Shown piece by piece: positions 45,604 to 54,336 of a DNA stretch of 64,000 nucleotides. The stretch is taken from positions 43,396 through 107,395 of the forward strand of contig JADKFD010000023.1 in the NCBI GenBank assembly GCA_016717705.1, in the 5' to 3' direction. This DNA comes from Rhodanobacteraceae bacterium. GTDB taxonomy: Bacteria; Pseudomonadota; Gammaproteobacteria; Xanthomonadales; SZUA-5. Made by a program: the position numbers and the translations under genes. Positions within the stretch are counted from its first letter, which is position 1, and the number at the start of each line of letters is the position of its first letter. The notes beneath the pieces are model-generated. The model was not told where the DNA came from and made no database searches. It worked only from the letters and a program-made list of their open reading frames with translations.

Positions 45604-45700
45604 GCATCGCGCGCGAGCGAGCGCCTACAAATGCTGCGTGGACTCTCCACGAAGTTGTGGGCGCGCTTTTGCTCATGCCCACGACCAACAACCACCATCC
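45604..45700. repeat. Degenerate composite REP/heptamer element upstream of rpoZ
   Basis: GCATCGCGCGCGAGCGAGCG at 45604-45630, a decayed inverse copy around 45655-45680, and a right arm of ACGACCA/ACAACCA 7-mers at about 45680-45700. TACAAT at 45746-45751 just beyond it is a candidate -10 box for rpoZ, with only a poor -35 (TTCGCT, 18-bp spacing). Confidence 0.6.
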
Positions 45701-45786
45701 AAAAACGAAAACCGGTCGAGGTTCGCTTGTTCAGCGCGACCACGCTACAATCCGCGATTCGTCCGAATTCTGCTCAGGAGGCCGCC

Positions 45787-46080
45787 ATGGCCCGTATCAC
45801 CGTCGAAGACTGCCTGAAGGTGGTCGACAATCGTTTCGAACTGGTGCTGATGGCCAGCAAGCGCGCCCGTCAGGTCGCTCGCGGCGCCGATGTGCTGGTG
45901 CCGGAAGACGACGACAAGCCCACGGTGATCGCGCTGCGCGAGATCGCCACCGGCCAGATCACCAACCAGTTGCTCGCCGACGTCGAGAAGCGTGAACGCG
46001 AGGCTGCAGAGCGCCAGGCGATGGAGTGGGCTGCGGCCGAGCTGGACGACGGCCTGGGCAAGGGCGACGACGACATCTGA
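45787..46080 (+). CDS. rpoZ: RNA polymerase omega subunit RpoZ
   Basis: 97 residues, starting MARITVEDCLKVVDNRFELV, the classic omega N-terminus, with ASKRARQVARG and ITNQLLADVEKRE typical of the fold. Omega stabilises the beta' subunit and takes part in ppGpp binding. The start at 45787 has AGGAGG at good spacing, so it is translated on its own although the upstream frame is open. It is 27 bp before spoT, a conserved gammaproteobacterial pairing. Confidence 0.97.
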   Translation: MARITVEDCLKVVDNRFELVLMASKRARQVARGADVLVPEDDDKPTVIALREIATGQITNQLLADVEKREREAAERQAMEWAAAELDDGLGKGDDDI

Positions 46081-46107
46081 GACCAGGGTCAGACGGGGCA
46101 CAGGCGC

Positions 46108-48273
46108 GTGAATACGACAACGCCCGCCGCCCCGGCGACTGACTCCGCGCAGCAGGATCTGCTGCCGCACTACATGCTCGAACTGCGTTCGCTGCTGGCG
46201 ACCTACCTGTCGCCGGACCAGGTGCGTCAGGTCGAAAAAGCATTTGCGATCGGCGAGCGCGCCCACCGCGGGCAGAACCGCAAGAGCGGTGAGCCCTACA
46301 TCACCCACCCGGTGGCGGTGGCGCGCATCCTTGCCGAGATGCACCTGGATGCCGAGACCTTGATGGCCGGCATCCTGCACGACACCATCGAAGACACGCC
46401 GGTCACCAAGGCCATGCTGGTCACCGAGTTCGGCGAAACCGTGGCCGATCTGGTCGACGGCGTCACCAAGCTCGACAAGGTGCAGTTCGAGACGCGCGAG
46501 GCAGCCACCGCGGAGAGCTTCCGCAAGATGCTGCTGGCGATGGCGCGCGATCTGCGCGTCATCCTGATCAAGCTCGCCGATCGATTGCACAATATGCGCA
46601 CGCTGGAAGCGATGGGCTCCGAAGGCCGGCGGCGCATCGCCCGTGAGACCCTCGACGTGTATGCCCCGATCGCGCAGCGCCTGGGGATGAACAAGCTCAA
46701 GAGCGAGTTGCAGGAACTCGGGTTCAAGTCCCTGTATCCGCGCCGCCACGCCATCATTGCCGCGCGCATCAAGTCGATGATCGGCAATCGCCGCGAGGTG
46801 ATGGGCAAGATCGAGCAGGCGCTGTCGCTGCGTCTGAAGGAAGACGGGCTGCAGGCGCGCATCGTCAGCCGCATCAAGTCGGCCTACAGCATCTTTCGCA
46901 AGATGCGCGGCGAGCACAAGAGCTTCGCCGAGGTCATGGACGTCTACGGCGTGCGCGTGATCGTCGCCAGCGTCTCGCAGTGCTATCAGGCCCTCGGCGC
47001 CGCGCACGGGCTCTACAAGCCGCTGGAAAATCGTTTCAAGGACTACATCGCGATACCCAAGGCGAATGGCTACCAGTCGCTGCACACGGTGCTGTTCGGG
47101 CCGTCCGGTGCGCCGGTGGAGATCCAGATCCGCACCGAGGACATGGATATCGTCGCCGAGCGCGGCGTCGCCGCGCACTGGATCTACAAGGCCGAGGCGA
47201 GCCCGGCGAACAATGCCCAGATGCGCGCCCGCGAATGGTTGCAGGGACTGGTGGACACCCAGCGCCAGGCCGGTAGTTCCATCGAGTTTCTCGAAAACGT
47301 CAAGGTCGACCTGTTCCCCGACGAGGTCTACCTGTTCACGCCCAAGGGCAGGATCCTCGCGCTGCCGCGCAACGCCTGTGCGATCGATTTCGCCTATGCC
47401 GTGCATACCAATGTCGGCGACCACGCGGTTGCTGCACGGGTGGATCGCCAGTTGCGCCCGCTGCGCACGCGCCTGGTCAGCGGCCAGACCATCGAAATCG
47501 TCACTGCGGCCAGCGCCGCGCCGCAGTCGCAGTGGCTGGAATTCGTGGTCACCAGCAAGGCGCGCACGTCGATCCGGCATTACCTGAAACAGCTGCAGCA
47601 CGAAGATGCGGTGTCGTTGGGACATCGCATGCTCGGACGCGCACTGGCGGACGTCGGTGGCAATCTCGATGCCATTCCGGAAGCCACGTTGCGCGCCTAT
47701 CTGGAAGAAAACCGCATGCGCCGGCTGGAGGAACTGCTGGCCGAGATTGCGCTCGGCACGCGCATGCCGGCGCTGGTCGCGCGCCAGTTGTGGCACGGCG
47801 ACGGCCACACCACCGGTACCCAGCGCGATCAGGTGGTGCGCATTTCCGGCAGCGAGCGCGGCGTGCTCACCTTCGGCCAATGCTGCATGCCGATCCCGGG
47901 TGATCCGATCATCGGTTTCCTCAGTGCCGGCAAGGGCCTGGTGGTGCACCAGACCACCTGTCCGAATGTCGGCGAGATGCGCAAGCAGCCCGAGCGCGTG
48001 GTCCGTGTCGACTGGGAGCCGGAAGTGACCGGCGACTATCGCGTGCAGTTGCGCATCGACGTCATCAACCGCCCGGGCGTGCTGGCGACCGTGGCGGCGG
48101 CGATTGCCGAGGCCAATTCCAACATCGAAAACGTCGAATACCTGGATCGCGATGCGCACAGCGCCTCGTTGCTGTTCACCATCGAAGTGCGCCATCGCGA
48201 ACATCTGGCCGAAGTGATGAAGCGCGTGCGCCGCGCCGATGTCGTGCTGGTGGTGCATCGGCAGCAGAGCTGA
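46108..48273 (+). CDS. spoT: Bifunctional (p)ppGpp synthetase/hydrolase SpoT
   Basis: 721 residues beginning with a GTG codon. The N-terminal HD hydrolase domain has GILHDTIEDT (residue about 90) and IKLADRLHNMRTLE. The synthetase domain follows with VYGVRVIV and IAIPKANGYQSLHTVLFGPSG, then the TGS domain (VYLFTPKGRILALPRNACAI), a helical and zinc-finger-like region (FGQCCMPIPGD) and the ACT domain (INRPGVLATVAAAIAEANSN). The intact HD motif supports hydrolase activity, hence SpoT rather than RelA. It forms a unit with rpoZ. Confidence 0.95.
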   Translation: MNTTTPAAPATDSAQQDLLPHYMLELRSLLATYLSPDQVRQVEKAFAIGERAHRGQNRKSGEPYITHPVAVARILAEMHLDAETLMAGILHDTIEDTPVTKAMLVTEFGETVADLVDGVTKLDKVQFETREAATAESFRKMLLAMARDLRVILIKLADRLHNMRTLEAMGSEGRRRIARETLDVYAPIAQRLGMNKLKSELQELGFKSLYPRRHAIIAARIKSMIGNRREVMGKIEQALSLRLKEDGLQARIVSRIKSAYSIFRKMRGEHKSFAEVMDVYGVRVIVASVSQCYQALGAAHGLYKPLENRFKDYIAIPKANGYQSLHTVLFGPSGAPVEIQIRTEDMDIVAERGVAAHWIYKAEASPANNAQMRAREWLQGLVDTQRQAGSSIEFLENVKVDLFPDEVYLFTPKGRILALPRNACAIDFAYAVHTNVGDHAVAARVDRQLRPLRTRLVSGQTIEIVTAASAAPQSQWLEFVVTSKARTSIRHYLKQLQHEDAVSLGHRMLGRALADVGGNLDAIPEATLRAYLEENRMRRLEELLAEIALGTRMPALVARQLWHGDGHTTGTQRDQVVRISGSERGVLTFGQCCMPIPGDPIIGFLSAGKGLVVHQTTCPNVGEMRKQPERVVRVDWEPEVTGDYRVQLRIDVINRPGVLATVAAAIAEANSNIENVEYLDRDAHSASLLFTIEVRHREHLAEVMKRVRRADVVLVVHRQQS

Positions 48274-48279
48274 GGGACA

Positions 48280-48395
48280 GGCTGTCGGTTGTTGGTTAGC
48301 ATGGCGCAAGCGCGCCCTGCTCGATGCAAGTCCCGGAAAGGTGCAGGCGCTTGCGCGTGATGCTCCTCCAACGGCAACCAACAACCTAAAACCCC
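48280..48395. repeat. Degenerate composite REP/heptamer element between spoT and ridA
   Basis: The left arm GCTGTCG-GTTGTTG-GTTAGC starts at about 48281; a REP copy (GCGCAAGCGCGCCCTGC) and its inverse (TGCAGGCGCTTGCGCGTGAT, about 48342) follow; the right arm CAACGGCAACCAACAACC starts at about 48369. Confidence 0.65.
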
Positions 48396-48440
48396 TTAGA
48401 CTCCTCCCGAAGCTCGCCCATCGGACCACCGGGGAACCCC

Positions 48441-48824
48441 ATGCAGCGCACCATCATCACCACAGACGCGGCCCCCAAGGCCATCGGCACCTATTCGCAA
48501 GCCGTCCGCGTGGGTCAGACCGTGTACCTCTCCGGCCAGATCCCGCTCGATCCGGCGACCATGCAACTGGACAACGCCAGCATCCGCGACGAGGTCCATC
48601 GCGTGTTCCTCAATCTGCGCGCGGTCGCGGAAGCCGCCGGTGGCTGTCTCGACGACATCGTCAAGCTCAACGTGTTCCTGACCGACATGGCCAACTTCCC
48701 GGTGGTCAACGAGATCATGGACAAGTACTTCGGCGAGCCGTTTCCAGCACGCGCGGCGATCGGCGTGAAGGAACTGCCGCGCGGCGCCAATGTCGAGATG
48801 GACGCGATTCTGCAATTGCCCTGA
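48441..48824 (+). CDS. ridA: RidA-family reactive intermediate deaminase
   Basis: 127 residues. RidA hydrolyses reactive 2-aminoacrylate-type imines formed by PLP enzymes. Motifs include KAIGTYSQAVRVGQTVYLSG at the start and PARAAIGVKELPRGANVEMD near the end, with the substrate-binding Arg in FPARAA. It is the full family length. Its place just after spoT is conserved in many Gammaproteobacteria. Confidence 0.96.
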   Translation: MQRTIITTDAAPKAIGTYSQAVRVGQTVYLSGQIPLDPATMQLDNASIRDEVHRVFLNLRAVAEAAGGCLDDIVKLNVFLTDMANFPVVNEIMDKYFGEPFPARAAIGVKELPRGANVEMDAILQLP

Positions 48825-48856
48825 GTGCGGATCGGTCCAGGTGAGTAACCGGCGAG

Positions 48857-48937
48857 TCGGGTGCCGGGCCGCGGCCGGGGGGGGGGGGGGGGGGCGGGGG
48901 CGGGGGGGGGGGGGGGGGGGGCGGGTTCGGGTGCCGG
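48857..48937. repeat. Long poly-G tract flanked by an 11-bp direct repeat
   Basis: G18-C-G5-C-G20-C-G3 at 48877-48925, between two copies of TCGGGTGCCGG at 48857-48867 and 48927-48937 (offset 70 bp). It lies between ridA and recG, about 85 bp before the recG start. A similar shorter tract is at 2751-2780. It may be real or artefactual. Confidence 0.75.
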
Positions 48938-49008
48938 CGGGAGCGCCGCGCGCTAGACCGCAATGATGGGAAGTGGGACTTGTTGAGAGCATCCCTGAAG
49001 TGGCTTCC

Positions 49009-51117
49009 ATGACCCTTGCCGCGCCCGCGAGTACACCAATAGTCGATGAATTCGCCGCCGCCGCCGCGCGCCCGCTGGCGACGCTCGGCAGCCTGGGCAA
49101 ATCGCTGATTGCCGACCTCCAGGCGGCTGGCTTCGCCACGCTCGGCGATCTCTGGTTCCACTTCCCTTCGCGTTTCGAGGATCGCACCGAGGTGCATCGG
49201 ATAGGCGCGCTGCGCCCCGGCCTGGCGGCGCAGTTCGTCGGCGTGGTCGAGCACGCCGAGGTCACTTTCCGCAAGCGGCGGATGTTGCTGGTGGCGGTCG
49301 CCGACGGCAGCGGACGCCTGGTGCTGCGCTTTTTCCACTTCAAGCAGGCGCAGGCCGAACAGATGAAGACCGGCACGCGCCTTCTGATCTATGGCGAGCC
49401 CAAGCCCGGCAACTACTCGCTGGAGATCGTGCATCCGCGCTACCGCGTGCTCGGCGCCGACGAGGTGGTCGAAGTCGAAGGCGCGCTGCGGCCGGTGTAT
49501 CCGAAGACCGAGGGGCTCGGTCATGCGCGCCTGCAACGGGCGATCGAACGCGCACTGGAGCAGGTCCCCGAATCGGCCGATGGGCCACTGGCCGAAATGC
49601 TGCCGCCCGACTGGCCGAATCTGAGCGCGGCGGTACGCAAGCTGCATCGGCCGCGCGATCGCGCCGAAGTCGAGGCGATCGCCAGTGGTGAGCATCCGGC
49701 GCGCACCCGCCTGGCTTTCGAGGAACTGCTGGCGCATCACCTGAGCATGCGCTTGGTGCGGGCGCGCGTGCGCAGTGAACGCGCGCCGGTGCTGCGAAGC
49801 TCGGGGCGTTTGCGGCAGCGCCTGCTGGCGCAACTGCCGTTCACCCTGACCGCGGCGCAGCAGCGCGTGCTCAGCGAAATCGACGGCGACCTCGCGCGCA
49901 GCGTGCCGATGCTGCGACTGCTGCAGGGCGATGTCGGCTCCGGCAAGACCATCGTCGCCGCATTGGCCGCGTTGGCGGCGATCGAGAGCGGCATGCAGGC
50001 GGCGGTGATGGCGCCGACCGAACTGCTCGCCGAGCAGCACCGGCGCAGCTTCGAGCGCTGGTTCGCGCCGCTCGGCGTCGAAGGCGTCTGGCTCAGTTCC
50101 CGGATCAAGGGCAAGGCGCGCGAAGCGGCACTGGCGCGCCTCGCACAGGGCGCGCCGTGGGCGGTCGGTACCCATGCGCTGATGCAGGATGCGGTGCAGT
50201 TCCAGGCACTTGGCCTGGCGATCATCGACGAGCAGCATCGCTTCGGCGTGGATCAGCGCCTGGCGCTGGCGCAGAAGGGCGCCGTCGGCGCTCTGCGTGC
50301 GCACCAACTGGTGATGACCGCCACACCGATTCCGCGCACGCTGGCGATGACCCAGTTCGCCGATCTGGATGTTTCGGCGATCGACCAGATGCCGCCTGGA
50401 CGCAAGCCGATCCAGACCGTCGCGGTCAGCCGCCCGCGGCGCGAGGAAGTGATCCAGCGCATCGCCGATGCCTGCGCCGCCGGGCGTCAGGCCTATTGGG
50501 TGTGCACGCTGATCGAGGAATCCGACGAGGTCGAGGCCGAGGCTGCCGAGAAGACCGCGGCCGATCTCACGGCGGCGCTGCCGCAGTTGCGCATCGGCCT
50601 GGTGCACGGACGACTGAAAGCGGCTGATCGCGCTGCGGTCATGCAGTTGTTCGCCGCCGGGATGATGGATTTGCTGGTGGCGACCACGGTCATTGAAGTC
50701 GGCGTCGATGTGCCCAATGCCAGCCTGATGATCATCGAGAATCCCGAGCGGCTCGGGCTGGCGCAATTGCATCAGCTGCGTGGTCGCGTCGGCCGTGGCT
50801 CGCAGGAGTCGAGCTGTGTGCTGCTGTATCAGCCGCCGCTGTCGGAGACTGCGCGCCAGCGCCTCGCGGTGCTGCGCGAAACCACCGATGGCTTCGTCAT
50901 TGCCGAGCGCGATCTGGAACTGCGCGGGCCCGGCGAGGTGCTGGGGACGCGGCAGACCGGCGAGGCGCTGTTCCGCGTCGCCGACCTCAGCCGCGACGCC
51001 GGCTGGCTGAGCAAGGCGCGGGAACTGGCCGACACCCTGCTCAAGCGCGATCTCACCGCCGCCGAATCCCTGGTGCGCCGCTGGGTCGGCGCGGCGGCGC
51101 GTTATGCCAAGGCGTGA
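49009..51117 (+). CDS. recG: ATP-dependent DNA helicase RecG
   Basis: 702 residues from the ATG at 49009; an in-frame ATG at 48973 would add 12. RecG remodels stalled replication forks and Holliday junctions. The N-terminal wedge/OB domain (LGDLWFHFPSRFEDRTEV) precedes the helicase core with Walker A LLQGDVGSGKTIVA, the DEQH box IIDEQHRFGVDQR, MTATPIPRTLAMT, VATTVIEVGVDVPNAS and QLRGRVGRG. The C-terminal wedge-contacting region follows. It is downstream of ridA on the same strand across the poly-G tract. Confidence 0.96.
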   Translation: MTLAAPASTPIVDEFAAAAARPLATLGSLGKSLIADLQAAGFATLGDLWFHFPSRFEDRTEVHRIGALRPGLAAQFVGVVEHAEVTFRKRRMLLVAVADGSGRLVLRFFHFKQAQAEQMKTGTRLLIYGEPKPGNYSLEIVHPRYRVLGADEVVEVEGALRPVYPKTEGLGHARLQRAIERALEQVPESADGPLAEMLPPDWPNLSAAVRKLHRPRDRAEVEAIASGEHPARTRLAFEELLAHHLSMRLVRARVRSERAPVLRSSGRLRQRLLAQLPFTLTAAQQRVLSEIDGDLARSVPMLRLLQGDVGSGKTIVAALAALAAIESGMQAAVMAPTELLAEQHRRSFERWFAPLGVEGVWLSSRIKGKAREAALARLAQGAPWAVGTHALMQDAVQFQALGLAIIDEQHRFGVDQRLALAQKGAVGALRAHQLVMTATPIPRTLAMTQFADLDVSAIDQMPPGRKPIQTVAVSRPRREEVIQRIADACAAGRQAYWVCTLIEESDEVEAEAAEKTAADLTAALPQLRIGLVHGRLKAADRAAVMQLFAAGMMDLLVATTVIEVGVDVPNASLMIIENPERLGLAQLHQLRGRVGRGSQESSCVLLYQPPLSETARQRLAVLRETTDGFVIAERDLELRGPGEVLGTRQTGEALFRVADLSRDAGWLSKARELADTLLKRDLTAAESLVRRWVGAAARYAKA

Positions 51118-51325
51118 GGGGCGGAGAAAGGCGGGGCAGGGGGCAGGGAAGCGAAGCGCGCCGGACGCGGAAGCGAAATTCGAATTTCTTCGGGCGCGCA
51201 GGCGCAGGAGCGGCGGTTCGCGTCACTGGTCCATGCGGCTCAGTTGCGTCCCTTGCCGCCCCTTGCCGTCCTTGTGGGTAACCAATGCAATGCTTCCGCC
51301 ACGCGAAATTGGAATCTGCGAACCG

Positions 51326-52249
51326 ATGAAATCCTGGTGGGTCGATACCGACCCGGGTGTGGACGATGCCTGGGCCCTGCTGATGTTGTTGCACAGCGAT
51401 GCCGTGCGCGTCGAAGGCATCAGCGTGGTCGGCGGCAACGTGGGTCTGGAGCACACGCTGCGCAATGCGTGTCGCATCGTTGATCGCTCGACCTATCCGG
51501 TGCCCGTGCATGCGGGCGCGGCGCAACCCCTGATCGGCGGTTTGCCCGATGCCGGCTTCGTGCACGGAGACGACGGCTTCGGCAACGCCGACCTGCCGCC
51601 AGCGTCGACTGTGCCGCAGTCAGTGCCGGCCGTGCAGGCCCTGATCGAGGCCTCGCACCGGTTTGCCGGCGAATTGAACCTGCTGGCGCTCGGTCCCTTG
51701 ACCAATCTTGCCCTGGCCATTGCGCTTGATCCGACGCTGCCGTCGCGCTGCAAGCGCGTGGTGGTCATGGGCGGCGCCATCGGCGCCTTCGGCAACACGA
51801 TTGTGCCGTCGGCCGAGTTCAACATCGCCTTCGATCCCGAAGCTGCGGCCATGGTGTTCGCCCGATGGCCGGGCATCGAGCTGGTGGATTGGGAGCTGAC
51901 CATGGCGGTGGCGCCGCTCGCCAGCGAGGTCGACGAGTGGTTGGCGCGACCGCGCGACACCGCCCGTTGGCTGCATGGCATCACGCGGCCAACGGCGCAG
52001 TTCATGGTCAGCAACCAGTTCGAACGCTGGACCTGGGCTGATCCTCTGGCGGCCTGGGTGGCATTGCAGCCGCAGGCGGTGCTGCAATGGAGTCAGGCGC
52101 CGATCGAAGTGGCGCTCGCGCAGGGGCCCACGCGCGGCCAGACCGTGATCGACTGGCACGGCATGGGCGGCTTTCGCGGACCGAAGGTGAGCATGGCACG
52201 ACGGGTCGATCCGGCCGGCTTCCATGCGGCGATGCAATCTGTCCTTTGA
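51326..52249 (+). CDS. Inosine-uridine-preferring nucleoside hydrolase family protein
   Basis: 307 residues starting MKSWWVDTDPGVDDAWAL; the calcium-binding DTDPGVDDAW motif near the N-terminus fixes the start. Later LALGPLTNLALAIALDPT, VVMGGAIGAFGNT and EFNIAFDPEAA match the family. These enzymes split ribonucleosides into base and ribose for salvage; base preference is not evident. A longer upstream frame lacks support. Confidence 0.92.
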   Translation: MKSWWVDTDPGVDDAWALLMLLHSDAVRVEGISVVGGNVGLEHTLRNACRIVDRSTYPVPVHAGAAQPLIGGLPDAGFVHGDDGFGNADLPPASTVPQSVPAVQALIEASHRFAGELNLLALGPLTNLALAIALDPTLPSRCKRVVVMGGAIGAFGNTIVPSAEFNIAFDPEAAAMVFARWPGIELVDWELTMAVAPLASEVDEWLARPRDTARWLHGITRPTAQFMVSNQFERWTWADPLAAWVALQPQAVLQWSQAPIEVALAQGPTRGQTVIDWHGMGGFRGPKVSMARRVDPAGFHAAMQSVL

Positions 52250-52275
52250 TCCAGACCATAAAGCCGTGCTATCCT
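52246..52275 (+). promoter_or_regulatory. Candidate sigma70 promoter of rpmE2
   Basis: TTGATC at 52246-52251 and TATCCT at 52270-52275 with 18-bp spacing, overlapping the end of the nucleoside hydrolase gene and about 42 bp before rpmE2. It is a moderate consensus match. Confidence 0.4.
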
Positions 52276-52316
52276 TGCCGGCTTGCTACATATGTGCCGC
52301 CAGGAGAGGCGTAGCC

Positions 52317-52562
52317 ATGAAAGCCGATATCCATCCGAAATACTTCGAAGTCGTGTTCCAGGACGTGACCACCGACTTCGCGTTCCTGACGCGTTCGACC
52401 AAGAAGTCCAAGGAAACCATCAAGTGGTCTGATGGTAACGAGTACCCCTTGATCAAGATCGACGTGTCGAGCAAGTCGCACCCGTTCTACACGGGCAAGC
52501 ACAAGGCCATCGACACCGGCGGCCGCGTCGACAAGTTCCGCAAGCGTTACGGCCAGAAGTAA
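52317..52562 (+). CDS. rpmE2: 50S ribosomal protein L31 type B
   Basis: 81 residues (MKADIHPKYFEVVFQDVTTD). It is the type B form: the N-terminal segment lacks the paired zinc-binding cysteines of type A L31. SKSHPFYTGKHKAIDTGGRV and a basic end are family-typical. Type B copies are often made under zinc limitation by Zur control; no Zur box is obvious here. CAGGAG lies 10 bp before the start. Confidence 0.96.
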   Translation: MKADIHPKYFEVVFQDVTTDFAFLTRSTKKSKETIKWSDGNEYPLIKIDVSSKSHPFYTGKHKAIDTGGRVDKFRKRYGQK

Positions 52563-52572
52563 GCGTTTTCAG

Positions 52573-52826
52573 TTGCTGGCTGTTGGCTGTCGGTCACGGC
52601 AGCCCGCGGCGACTGGATGATTGAGGCTGGAATGCCTAAGCCCCTGGAGCCGCAAGGCACCGGGGGCTTCTTGTTGTCTGCAATTCATGCGCCAGGCTTC
52701 CGGCGGTGGTTCGAAATGCATCGCGCGCAAGCGCGCTCCTGCAGGTCCTCCGTGAATTCGCTGCGAGTTTGTAGGAGCGCGCTCGCGCGCGATGCTCTTC
52801 AACCCATCACCGACAACCGACCAAAG
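52573..52826. repeat. Composite REP/heptamer element with internal terminator, after rpmE2
   Basis: The left arm at 52573-52600 is degenerate 7-mers (GTTGCTG, GCTGTTG, GCTGTCG). Then a terminator hairpin, a REP copy GCATCGCGCGCAAGCGCGCT at 52718-52744, its inverse TGTAGGAGCGCGCTCGCGCG at 52770-52795, and a short right arm ACCGACAACCGACC near 52808. The terminator has been embedded between the left arm and the REP pair. The rest of the gap to gltA (53045) shows a CATAAT at 52888-52893 as a possible -10. Confidence 0.7.
52638..52676 (+). terminator. Rho-independent terminator of rpmE2
   Basis: The stem AAGCCCC at 52638-52644 pairs with GGGGCTT at 52663-52669; the T-rich CTTGTTGT follows on the plus strand. 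It is about 75 bp after the rpmE2 stop. Confidence 0.7.
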
Positions 52827-53045
52827 TCTTCCTTGTCACGCATGGTTTCGACCGGGCATCGTGTCCGGGTTCCCCCAAACCCTGTGCCATAATCGTTCGC
52901 TGCGATGCGGCATGCGTGCTGCAGTTTGACCGACGGCAAGGCGGTTTTCGCCGCGCCTGCGTAGACTCGTGACCGACCCAGTTTTCGGCGTCCGCGGTGG
53001 CCGCGAAGTGCGGCAGGGATGTCGACCCGCCCACGGAGTAGACCC

Positions 53046-54336
53046 ATGTCCAATACCGTTGCCATTACCGACTCACGCACTGGCAAGACCGCCGAGCTGC
53101 CGATCGTTTCCGGTGTCCTCGGCGATCCGGCGGTCGATATCGCCAAGCTCAACAAGGAACTTGGGCTGTTCACCTTCGACCCGGGCTTCGTGTCGACCTG
53201 CTCGACCAAGAGTGCGATCACCTTCATCGACGGTGACCAGGGCATCCTGCTCTACCGCGGCTATCCGATCGAGCAGCTGGCGCAGAATTCCAGTTTCCTC
53301 GAGGTGGCGTATCTGTTGATCAGCGGCGACTTGCCGACCCCGCGCAGTTCAAGGACTTCGAGCACCACGTCACCAACCACACGATGATCCACGAGTCGTT
53401 GAAGCTGTTCATGAACGGCTTCCACTACAACGCGCATCCGATGGCGATGATGGTGGGTATCGCGGGTTCCCTGGCGGCCTTCTATCACGACTCGCTGGAC
53501 CCGGAGAATCCGGCGCACCGGATGATCACGGCGATCCGCCTGATCGCGAAGATTCCGACTCTGGCCGCGGCCTGTTACAAGCACTCGGTCGGACAGCCCT
53601 ACGTCTACCCGAAAAACAACCTCGACTACTGCGCGCGCTTCCTCGACATGATGTTCGGTGTGCCGGCCGAGCCGTACAACGTCAATCCGATCGCCGCCAA
53701 GGCACTCGACCTGCTGTTCATCCTGCACGCCGACCACGAGCAGAACGCATCGACGTCGACCGTGCGTCTGGTCGGATCCACTGGCGCCAACCCGATTGCC
53801 TGCATCGCCGGTGGCATTGCCGCGCTGTGGGGCCCGGCGCATGGCGGTGCCAACGAGGCAGTACTGAAACAGTTGAACGAGATCGGCGACAAGTCGAACG
53901 TCGCCAAGGCGGTTGCCCGCGCCAAGGACAAGAACGACTCCTACCGCCTGATGGGCTTTGGCCATCGCGTCTACAAGAACTTCGATCCGCGCGCCAAGAT
54001 CATCCGCGAGATGTGCTACAAGGTCTTGAATGAACTGGGAATTCAAGATCCTCTGCTGGATGTGGCGATGGCTCTGGAAGACGTCGCACTCAAGGACGAG
54101 TACTTCATCGAGCGCAAGCTGTACCCGAACGTCGATTTCTATTCGGGGATCATCTACAAGGCGCTCAACATCCCGGTCGAGATGTTCACCGTGATGTTCG
54201 CCATTGCGCGCACCGCCGGCTGGATTGCCCACTGGCTGGAGCAGAACCAGGAACGCGACGTCAAGATCGGGCGGCCGCGGCAGATCTACGTCGGCCCGGG
54301 TCCGCGTGATTACGTGCCGCTGAATGCCGCGCCTGA
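53046..54336 (+). CDS. gltA: Citrate synthase GltA (frameshifted)
   Basis: Condenses oxaloacetate with acetyl-CoA at the entry of the TCA cycle. It starts MSNTVAITDSRTGKTAELP at 53046 with GGAG upstream. FTFDPGFVSTCSTKSAITFI and LYRGYPIEQLAQ are in the first frame. At about 53341 one base seems lost (CCCCGCGCAG for CCCCGGCGCAG), and AQFKDFEHHVTNHTMIHESL continues in the next frame. Catalytic regions GPAHGGANEAVLKQLN and MGFGHRVYKNFDPRAK are intact. After KIGRPRQIYVGPGPRDYVPL the frame stays open to 54559 with unrelated sequence; a TGA at 54334-54336 in another frame is probably the true stop, implying a second indel. About 430 residues when repaired. Confidence 0.9.
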
